Positions 1-6,792 of a stretch of 64,000 bases of DNA are shown piece by piece (within the stretch, counting starts at the first letter, position 1; every line of letters begins with the position of its first letter). A program made the translations under genes and the position numbers. This stretch comes from Anaerolineae bacterium (GTDB lineage Bacteria; Chloroflexota; Anaerolineae; 4572-78; J111): the NCBI GenBank assembly GCA_023382535.1, contig JAHDWA010000016.1, positions 124,001-188,000 on the forward strand. The letters are read 5' to 3'. The notes below the pieces were generated by a model. It had not been told where the DNA came from, ran no database searches, and worked only from the letters and a program-made list of their open reading frames with translations.

Positions 1-2
1 CC

Positions 3-275
3 CAGGTTCTTGAAGCGTTACGTGGCATCATATCGGGATCCCCTGTCAGCTCAGTAATGGCCGGACAAGGCACGTCAGCCACATTGGAACTCGCTGGGGA
101 TGGGCACATAAACGGCCAGGGAGACGGCAATTGGTACGCGGCTCGCGATCTGGATCGCCTGGAAACCTGGCTGAAGCAGTATGACCATGGAAGTTGGTTG
201 CACTTCGATGCAACTGCGCTGGCCGACTGGACGCCACAGGTGGCGCGCTACTCTTATCGGATAGAAGAGCTCTGA
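3..275 (+). CDS. 3' end of an unrecognised protein (cut by window start)
   Basis: The frame is open from base 3 and stops at 275, so only the last 90 residues of a longer protein are visible. An internal ATG at 57 exists but has no convincing ribosome binding site, and the frame continues upstream without a stop. The fragment is mildly acidic and rich in Trp, Gly and Asp (for example ETWLKQYDHGSW). I recognise no family. It lies 112 bases upstream of the phosphatase-like gene on the same strand. Confidence 0.5.
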   Translation, partial: QVLEALRGIISGSPVSSVMAGQGTSATLELAGDGHINGQGDGNWYAARDLDRLETWLKQYDHGSWLHFDATALADWTPQVARYSYRIEEL

Positions 276-387
276 CGGGCGTGATTAGAGGCAAGCAGGA
301 AACCACTCGATGGTTGCGTCCAGGTAGATAATTTGGACAAGAATTTCAGCCGTAGTCAATTCTGTGAATCGGTCGAGGGAAATTGAG

Positions 388-1473
388 ATGAGAAGATATG
401 TACTTCTTTTGCGCCATGGGGAAATCGACCGAAATACAAACAAACCGGACGAAGCGCAATCGTTAATGGAGGGAGGCCAAGACATTGCGAGCGTCGCCCA
501 TAGCTTTGCAGAACATCTGAAGGTACAACCCGGCAGCGAACGAATCTCAATTGGCAAAATTTGGTATGGCAGTTATCTGCCAGTCCGTCAAACTGCTGGA
601 GTCTTGTATGACACACTTAAGAAAAACGGAGTAGACATTGATCTTGACTGCTTCGAATGCTGCACGGCTTTCGATCCCAAACAATTTTGGGCGGCTGAGA
701 AGACAAGCCAGCGCAAAGAAATAGGCGACGATTTGCTTGATAGCCTGAAAAAGATCAACACGGTTGAAGGCTGTGAGAAAGGGTCCAAAGTAAATGCGAT
801 TTTGGTTATCGGCCATGCGCCACAGCTCGGCTGGATTGCCGAAACGATCCTGCGTAAGCCGTTCCCTCTCGCCCGTGCTGAACTTGTCTGCCTTGCGGTC
901 AGCGACTCATGGTGGGACTGGTTACTATGGCAAGACCGTTGGGTCATGTGGACCATTTCATCATCGGACGATAAAGCGCATCAGGAACTGCGTGCCAAGA
1001 TTGACTCGAAGATGAAGTTAGCCGGAATTTTAGGTGGACTTATTACCGGCACATTAGGTTTGGGATTAGGAGCCTTGCTCAAGGGGGGTAGTCAAAGTAC
1101 TCCAGACCCAGTTCTGATCGTTTCTACTGTACTATTTTTAATTGCTCTGGCTTTATACCTGGCCACCGTGTACGCCTATGACCGGCTACTCATGCCCACA
1201 CGCTTCTGGGCCGAGCAGGCAGCAAAGAAGGAGCGTCGCTGGCTCGTCCAGCGGCCGCCAAGTTCAGCAACGTGGATCTTATATCAGAACATGATGCGGG
1301 TTTGGAATTGGATGTTTACACCAGCCACGTATGCCGTTGTTGCAGGTCTACTTTTTCTTGCTCATGCTGTGGTTCAGTTCACCCCAATAATTTGGGGACT
1401 TGTCCTATTTTGGGTCGTGGTGTTTGCCGTGTATTACCGACGCCTTCGACCAACGCTGGGAACTGAAGATTAA
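388..1473 (+). CDS. SixA-like histidine phosphatase with C-terminal membrane domain
   Basis: The N-terminus carries the phosphoglycerate-mutase/SixA-type motif LLRHGEID (RHG catalytic histidine, about residues 6-13). A second conserved histidine is in VIGHAPQLGW (about residue 140), so a histidine-phosphatase fold of about 170 residues is likely. SixA proteins dephosphorylate phosphohistidine. After residue about 205 come at least three hydrophobic segments (LAGILGGLITGTLGLGLGALL and two pairs near residues 245-270 and 315-355), which would anchor the enzyme in the membrane. SixA is normally about 160 residues and soluble, so the membrane tail is unusual. I chose ATG 388 because GAGGGA at 375-380 is well spaced from it; a GTG at 364 is in frame but lacks a site. 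The substrate is unknown. Confidence 0.65.
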   Translation: MRRYVLLLRHGEIDRNTNKPDEAQSLMEGGQDIASVAHSFAEHLKVQPGSERISIGKIWYGSYLPVRQTAGVLYDTLKKNGVDIDLDCFECCTAFDPKQFWAAEKTSQRKEIGDDLLDSLKKINTVEGCEKGSKVNAILVIGHAPQLGWIAETILRKPFPLARAELVCLAVSDSWWDWLLWQDRWVMWTISSSDDKAHQELRAKIDSKMKLAGILGGLITGTLGLGLGALLKGGSQSTPDPVLIVSTVLFLIALALYLATVYAYDRLLMPTRFWAEQAAKKERRWLVQRPPSSATWILYQNMMRVWNWMFTPATYAVVAGLLFLAHAVVQFTPIIWGLVLFWVVVFAVYYRRLRPTLGTED

Positions 1474-1557
1474 GACTGATGTCGACGAGTGTTAATGTTG
1501 ATTACAAACCAGCCCCAGCTGTTTCTTGGTCATTCGAGGAGGTAGAAGGATTTCAGT

Positions 1558-3945
1558 ATGCATGAGAGCAAAACCCTGACGGAACTACAGCCCAAGGCCC
1601 TGTCCAGTCCAGCCTTGATCCAGCAGCCCGCCCTGCCCGAGAAGCAGAGCGAACCGGGCTTGCCTTGGGCGCTCCAACGCGCCACTGATGGACTCCCCTC
1701 GCCTGAGGGAACCTCTCCTATTGCCCACGCTGCCCGTATGCTGGCGACCCCGCAGCCGGGCGGCGCAACCTATCGCGCCCAGGCCTTAAGGGCCTTGCAG
1801 GGTACCATCGGCAACACCCGGGTCGGCCGTCTGTTAGGAACCGCAGTGCAAACAAAGCTCACAGTCAATACACCTAGCGACATTTACGAAGAGGAGGCCG
1901 ACCGGGTAGCAGATCAAGTGATGCGGATGCCTGAACCGCGCATTCAGCGTCAGCTTGAGCCTGAAGAGGAAGAAACCCTCCAAACTAAACCCCTCATGGC
2001 GCAGATCACGCCGTTGGTACAACGACAGGTTGAACCGGAGGAGGAAGAAGAGCCGGTACAGGCCAAGCTGACCGAGGATGTACAGTTGCAGCGGCAGGAG
2101 GAGGTGGTGGAAGAGGAAAAGGACCCCCTTTCTCTTGCCAGCGTGCTGGTACGACGGCAGATGAATGCCACGACGGAGCCGCTCCAGGCGCAGGCCACGC
2201 CCGGCGAGACCCCAGAAGTCACCCCGGGTGTCGAAAGTCATATTTCTGCCAGCAGAGGCGGCGGTGAACCCCTGGCCGGGCAGGTCCGCGCCTTTGCCGA
2301 GCGGCGCTTCGGCGTGGACTTTGGCCGGGTGCGGGTACATACCGACGCTCGGTCGAATCAGGTTGCCCGTGCGCTGAACGCACAGGCGTTTACCAGCGGG
2401 CGCGATATCTACTTCAGCGCAGGGTCCTATCAACCCACTACCCCGGACGGAAAAAGGCTGCTGGCTCATGAACTTACACACACTGTCCAGCAAGCGGGCA
2501 CTGTGAAAACACGATTGGTTCGACGCCAGCCTGCTAAACCTGGTATTCGCGAGACGACGGTAACTGTGCGCTGGATAGATGACGACCGAAAGTTCTATCA
2601 TCGAGTGATCAATGCGATTGCACGCAGCAGGGAATTCCTAGGGGTGGAGAAGGCAAGCCTGTGGCAGCCGTTCTACCAACCAGTCTTTCGCCTGTTCGGG
2701 CATCTCACCAGAGGAGCGCTATCACTTGGTGGGTCTTCGGTCAAGCTCCGAGCCTTAGCCTGGTTCGATCCGACCGTATTTCACGGCCAGGTCACCGGCG
2801 CTTCAATTGAGAGTGAACAGGCAGCGCGGCTGCGAGAAACTGAAATCAAGGGCGTGTTGACTCCTCGAGAGATCTTTCCCGATCGCGGCCCCACAGAAGT
2901 CGGACCAGGAGCAGTTGTTGATTTGTCATTCACCTCGAAGTCTTCTGTAACCGCTGCTTTCCTCGGCGGGCTCAAATGGTTTAAGGCTTCAGGCAACGGA
3001 ACTGTAGTGGGCGGAAACGATGGGAAGGGCACATTCGAGGCTGGCCCACCGGGATACGCGCAGCTTGAATTGAGGGTTGTTGCTGGTTTCTCGGCGGGCA
3101 AGGTAGTTTCCACACACTTGATTACCGTTCTCGCGATCAAGGATATGGTGAACAGAGACCCAGACAAGCCCGAACGGCTCACGATTGCTCGGGCCGGGCT
3201 CACACCTGAGTTGCTAGCGGAGTATCTGTATGGCGACAAGTCCAAGGCCACAGCTATTTGGGCTGTTTGGGATGAAAAGGCACGGGGTGAGCCATGGAAG
3301 GTCACCACAAAGATCCCGGTAGGAATGTGGATCCGGTTCGAATACCGCTACCTCAAACCCGAGTTGCAAAAAGTCTACGACGCAAGCCTCGATATTACAT
3401 CGCGCGCGGAATGGGGCGCAAAGCCGCCGATACTAGGTGATCCAAAAAAGAGTTATGAGCCGTATACCGGGCCGCTCGAGAATATTCTCGATAGTATTGT
3501 CGTTCATCATGCAGGCAATGAGGGGTATAAGACGATGAACGAGGTACAAGATCTCCATATGGGCGAGAAAGAGAGAGCGGATATCGGATACCACTTTGGC
3601 ATATCTCTCAGCGGAGAAGTGTTCGAAGGACGGCCGATCGATGTAAAGGGCGCTCATGTTGAGGGGGCTAACACGGGTAGGATCGGAATTGTGTTGTTGG
3701 CCGACCTTGATCCTGAAAATAGGGGCATGCGGTTTTACCAATTTGATCGAAGTGAGGATCCGCTTTCAGCCAAAATGGAGGCAGCGCTGCTGCGGTTAAT
3801 TCATTTCTTGGTGGGCAAGTATCCAAAAATTAAGTATTTGGGCGGTCACCAGGAATTCGACAAGACGCGTTTTTGTCCTGGGAAGAAAGCGATGGATAAG
3901 ATATCTTCCTGGCGAAGCGGTACTGGCCTTTTACCACCGCCTTAA
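1558..3945 (+). CDS. DUF4157 eCIS cargo protein with C-terminal N-acetylmuramoyl-L-alanine amidase domain
   Basis: A 795-residue two-part protein. The N-terminal third is disordered and shows features typical of eCIS-associated DUF4157 proteins: an LQGTIGNTRVGRLL motif (about residues 81-94), DIYEEEADRVADQVMRMPEP, and repeated QRQ-x-EPEEEE blocks. The DUF4157 core follows (about residues 225-315) with FGVDFGRVRVHTD and the metallopeptidase-like HELTH at 304-308. The middle is unassigned. The last 190 residues form an amidase_2/PGRP domain with candidate zinc ligands His650 or His651 (VVHHAG), His764 (GGH) and Cys773 (FCPG), predicted to cleave peptidoglycan stem peptides from N-acetylmuramic acid. 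Start ATG 1558 has AGAAGGA at 1544-1550. It lies 18 kb from the eCIS operon, so cargo status is inferred from the DUF4157 module. Confidence 0.85.
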   Translation: MHESKTLTELQPKALSSPALIQQPALPEKQSEPGLPWALQRATDGLPSPEGTSPIAHAARMLATPQPGGATYRAQALRALQGTIGNTRVGRLLGTAVQTKLTVNTPSDIYEEEADRVADQVMRMPEPRIQRQLEPEEEETLQTKPLMAQITPLVQRQVEPEEEEEPVQAKLTEDVQLQRQEEVVEEEKDPLSLASVLVRRQMNATTEPLQAQATPGETPEVTPGVESHISASRGGGEPLAGQVRAFAERRFGVDFGRVRVHTDARSNQVARALNAQAFTSGRDIYFSAGSYQPTTPDGKRLLAHELTHTVQQAGTVKTRLVRRQPAKPGIRETTVTVRWIDDDRKFYHRVINAIARSREFLGVEKASLWQPFYQPVFRLFGHLTRGALSLGGSSVKLRALAWFDPTVFHGQVTGASIESEQAARLRETEIKGVLTPREIFPDRGPTEVGPGAVVDLSFTSKSSVTAAFLGGLKWFKASGNGTVVGGNDGKGTFEAGPPGYAQLELRVVAGFSAGKVVSTHLITVLAIKDMVNRDPDKPERLTIARAGLTPELLAEYLYGDKSKATAIWAVWDEKARGEPWKVTTKIPVGMWIRFEYRYLKPELQKVYDASLDITSRAEWGAKPPILGDPKKSYEPYTGPLENILDSIVVHHAGNEGYKTMNEVQDLHMGEKERADIGYHFGISLSGEVFEGRPIDVKGAHVEGANTGRIGIVLLADLDPENRGMRFYQFDRSEDPLSAKMEAALLRLIHFLVGKYPKIKYLGGHQEFDKTRFCPGKKAMDKISSWRSGTGLLPPP

Positions 3946-3978
3946 AGTGCCTGGTGAGATGTCAGGAAGTACTCTGCT

Positions 3979-4454
3979 ATGACCAAGATCAGAGCGGAAA
4001 CAAAGGTCCCAGAAAAGCTAACACCAGTGGCGTTCATCCAAAAGCAGTCAGAACCTCCCGAGAAACAGGGCAGGCCAGTCGGCACTCCCCGGACCATGCC
4101 CTCAACCTTGCCTCCACCCAATGGCACGCCCTCGGTCACCAACGCAGCCAAGGTGATGACAACTCGCGAGCCAAGGCCCGATGCGACGGGCCGGGCAAGG
4201 ATGATGCCGACGATGCAGCACTCGCTGGGAAACGCCCACCTGTCGCGCATGCTCGATGCGCCTGTGCAACCCAGCTCACCGTCGGCACCCCCGGCGATGT
4301 CTATGAGCAAGAGGCCGACCAGATATCGGATGCAGTGATGCGGATGCTGGAGCCGTCGGCCACTGAGAAGCAGGAGGTGACTACATTGGCCAGCGCGCCC
4401 GTGCGGCGACGGATAGACATGGAGGGAGAAGGCATCTGCTCACAGAGAAGGTAG
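3979..4454 (+). pseudogene. Frameshifted, decayed DUF4157 cargo gene
   Basis: Starting at ATG 3979 the frame gives a disordered N-terminus including MQHSLGNAHLSRMLDAPVQ, the same motif that opens the neighbouring DUF4157 protein. At about 4270 the reading shifts frame, after which QLTVGTPGDVYEQEADQ and ISDAVMRMLEP appear, matching the DUF4157 signature that follows this motif in intact relatives. The second frame stops at 4454. Just beyond, 4450-4512 still encodes G-S-E-P-L-A-Q and F-G-Q-D-F-G, the start of the DUF4157 core, but across a stop. No HExxH survives. It is best read as a tandem duplicate of the 1558-3945 gene that has lost its core and payload. Confidence 0.75.
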
Positions 4455-4944
4455 TGAGCCACTCGCGCAGGCACCGTGGCACGCTGGGTTAAGCTTTGGG
4501 CAAGACTTCGGTGGGACAGCTTACCACCGCTCCAGTGGAGACAGAGGATTTCGCCCACAATGTCACAGGCAGGCTCCCGGAAACGATGAAGTGCTTTAAC
4601 CACCTATGGCCGTCCCGACCCACCTGCCCAAGCCCTGGCTGGACTTCGCCAGGAGATCGTGCGCGGCCTGCTCTATACCTACAACCAAGCACATACCAAT
4701 CCCAGCCGCCGCCTGTAAGAGGCTTCGTTCCTGTGTGCCCTGATCGAGCTTCTGCGGAAAAGGGGATTATCACCATGCCCATCGCCCACTCCCGTGCCGG
4801 ATCTTCAACTGGCGGAACGATTGGCGCATCGGGTTAGACTTTGAGAACAAGATAATCAATCGCAACCTGGCGAATATGTTTCCCCAGAGCCCATCTGAGG
4901 AGCCGATCCAGTCCAGGTTAATACAGCGTTAGGAGGTTTCTAAA
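4455..4944 (+). other. Decayed coding sequence, no intact gene
   Basis: About 490 bases downstream of the broken DUF4157 gene. The first 70 bases retain DUF4157-core-like residues; the rest holds short open stretches in different frames with interrupting stops and no recognisable domain. Probably the rest of the degraded cargo gene. The last bases contain the AGGAGGT (about 4931-4937) that serves the next gene. Confidence 0.5.
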
Positions 4945-5967
4945 ATGAATATTGAAGTACGTCCAATCATCGGCGTGGTCGGAAAAGGGCATTTCAAGGG
5001 CAAATTCCAACAGTACGAAGAGTGCGCGGAACAAATCGGTAAAGAGATTGCCTGTAAAGGCTACTGGCTCTTATGCGGCGGCCTCGCAGGCGTTATGGAA
5101 GCTGCGGCGCGGGGGGCCAGAGAGGCCGAAGGATTGACGATTGGCATCTTGCCGAAGGCGATTGCTAATATCAACGACGGGAATAAAAGCAAGGCGTGGC
5201 CCAGTTCGCACATAGATATTGCGATCTTTACCGGCTTAGGTGGTGGCATTCGCAGACAGAAAGAAGATGGAAGTTGTACCTGCGGACGGAATGTCGTGAT
5301 CGTCAACTCCTGTGATGCCATCATTGCCCTTCCAGGCAGTAACAAGACCGATAAAGGGACGCGCTCCGAAATAGATTGTGCAATTGAATGCCAGGTACCT
5401 GTGGTACTTCACCGGTTTTGGGAAACGGTGTCCAATCCTGGTCCAATCCCGGAATCTGGGCTTCTCGTACAATACTATGATACGGCAGAGGACGCTGTAG
5501 AAAAAGCCGTTGCAGCCATAAAGCAAAGAGAACTCACCATCAAACTGACAACGTCGAGGCGCAAGCCGCCGCATAACCCACACGACGATCAAGCAAGCGC
5601 CGAGGCGAAAAACCATCTGATCGAGTTGAATGAGCTGATCCTGCAGGCGGAAGAGGCGGGCTTGCAAGATAACCTTGCTTCCCACCTGCACCAAGACTTC
5701 ACCATCATCCGCGCCAAAGGCAAAATGGAGAGACGGCAGGAGTTCTTAGATGCCGCGCCAGGCAACAAGGGCTTGGGCCGCTCCGCCGACATGCCTGAAG
5801 TCCGCCTATATGGAGATTATGCCGTGGTCACTGTCCGGGTGACGACTTTGCGAAAGCCGGATGGAACCTTAATCACACGGCACTTCTGGAACACGCGAGT
5901 GTTCCTGCGGCAAAAGGGAGAGTGGCGCTGCGTGGCTTGGCAAGTGACCGAAATTCCTGACTCTTGA
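4945..5967 (+). CDS. SLOG (LOG/TIGR00725-like) domain fused to an NTF2/SnoaL-like domain
   Basis: Residues about 1-200 look like a SLOG/lysine-decarboxylase-like Rossmann domain: IIGVVGKG at the start, LCGGLAGVMEAAARGA (glycine-rich nucleotide loop), and ALPGSNKTDKGTRSEI as a variant of the PGGxGTxxE motif. Residues about 215-340 resemble a DUF4440/SnoaL NTF2-like cone (ELNELILQAE..., DFTIIRAKG, YAVVTVRVTTL, WRCVAWQVTEI). SLOG domains bind nucleotides or nucleotide-derived signals; an NTF2-like tail could bind a ligand or act as an enzyme. ATG 4945 has a perfect AGGAGGT. The gene may share a transcript with the small membrane protein downstream (19-base gap). The pairing of domains is what I see; the role is not known. 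Confidence 0.7.
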   Translation: MNIEVRPIIGVVGKGHFKGKFQQYEECAEQIGKEIACKGYWLLCGGLAGVMEAAARGAREAEGLTIGILPKAIANINDGNKSKAWPSSHIDIAIFTGLGGGIRRQKEDGSCTCGRNVVIVNSCDAIIALPGSNKTDKGTRSEIDCAIECQVPVVLHRFWETVSNPGPIPESGLLVQYYDTAEDAVEKAVAAIKQRELTIKLTTSRRKPPHNPHDDQASAEAKNHLIELNELILQAEEAGLQDNLASHLHQDFTIIRAKGKMERRQEFLDAAPGNKGLGRSADMPEVRLYGDYAVVTVRVTTLRKPDGTLITRHFWNTRVFLRQKGEWRCVAWQVTEIPDS

Positions 5968-5986
5968 TTTTTGGGGGAGATGAGCT

Positions 5987-6208
5987 ATGGCCGTCGAGGA
6001 AAATGAAACCAAGAAGATCTCACTTCGTGGGCTTGAATTCATTCTGATTATCCTGCTCACTCTAGCCGGCATGGCGTTTTGGGTGCTGGCCGGATGGGGA
6101 GTCAGTGTTCTTTCCAACAGCTTTGAACCGCGAGTAGATGAGTTTCAGGAAGAAATGCGCTTGCGGCCTTGCCGATTCCTGATAATACGATTGGTCCAGA
6201 CCCCCTAA
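5987..6208 (+). CDS. Small single-span membrane protein, possibly truncated
   Basis: A 73-residue product with a charged N-terminus (EENETKK), one hydrophobic segment (about residues 18-42, FILIILLTLAGMAFWVLAGW) and a short polar tail. GGGGGAGATGA upstream gives a ribosome binding site. The stop codon lies inside the hairpin that opens the repeated unit at 6201, so the original C-terminus may have been lost when that unit arrived. No family recognised. Confidence 0.5.
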   Translation: MAVEENETKKISLRGLEFILIILLTLAGMAFWVLAGWGVSVLSNSFEPRVDEFQEEMRLRPCRFLIIRLVQTP

Positions 6209-6487
6209 TTTTAGGGGTTGACAGTCGGGGCGACTGGATTTACCATACAACAACAGAAATTAATATAGCCACTTCATCTTCCCAGCGCTCTTCTCCAGAG
6301 AAGGCGTCGTATTTCCCCGCTTTCTGTCGGTCGAGTGTACCTTCCCGGCCCTCCCTCACTGAGGGCGTAGTGTTCTCCACTCTGCCAAGTATCCAGAAAT
6401 GGTTTGTGGCCGACCGCCTCAATTGACCCGCTTTGAGAGTCAAGGACTGCTTTCTATGTCCGGCAGGATTTCCGTTTTCCGCCACAT
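6201..6487 (-). repeat. Repeated small-gene unit, copy A (frameshifted)
   Basis: This stretch is homologous along its length to 58767-59040, in the same orientation. Shared blocks include a hairpin at the low-coordinate end (CCCCTAA at 6202-6208 with TTAGGGG at 6211-6217) and an identical core of about 34 bases around 6310-6343. Read on the minus strand it encodes a small protein. Copy A differs from copy B by a one-base deletion near its start. The unit appears to carry its own downstream hairpin, so it looks like a mobile or dispersed transcription unit rather than ordinary spacer. Confidence 0.75.
6240..6487 (-). pseudogene. Frameshifted copy of the GREGTLDRQKAGKYDA small protein
   Basis: ATG at 6487 begins M-W-R-K-T-E-I-L-P-D-I-E, matching MKTLPGIE of copy B, then one missing base moves the rest into another frame, where GRVENTTPSVREGREG and TLDRQKAGKYDA follow. 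Between the copies most base differences in the conserved part are synonymous (GGC/GGG, GAA/GAG, GAC/GAT, TCA/TCC, AAC/AAT), so the minus strand was under protein-level selection. The function of the family is unknown. Confidence 0.6.
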
Positions 6488-6633
6488 TGTTCTCAGCTTA
6501 ACATTTGTAATAAACCAGGCCACATCGGTAGTCGGTGATTGTCAGCTCGCTTTTGCCCTGCTCGGCCAGGTAATCCAGCTATTCAGTGATGGTGTAGTGG
6601 AGTGTTGGCGTTGTCACAAGGAGCCTCCCAAAA

Positions 6634-6758
6634 ATATGTTGACAATATGGCCTGTCAAATTGGCTCAAAATTGGCTGAAACAGGCTCAAAAAATGCTTCA
6701 AAACATGGCTGAGGTGTCATTCAAGAAGTGTTGTATCAACATATTGGCTGATATGTTG
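6634..6758. promoter_or_regulatory. ATATGTTG repeats, candidate operator upstream of the SBBP gene
   Basis: A perfect 8-bp inverted repeat CAACATAT (6737-6744)-TGGCTG-ATATGTTG (6751-6758) lies 35 bases before the start codon at 6793. The same half-site ATATGTTG occurs at 6634-6641, inside ATATGTTGACAATAT, and TTATGTTG follows at 6764-6771. Three to four half-sites within 140 bases suggest a regulator binding region. The rest of 6488-6792 contains no gene I can support. Confidence 0.45.
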
Positions 6759-6792
6759 TTAATTTATGTTGTCAGAAGAAAGGACCTTTTCT

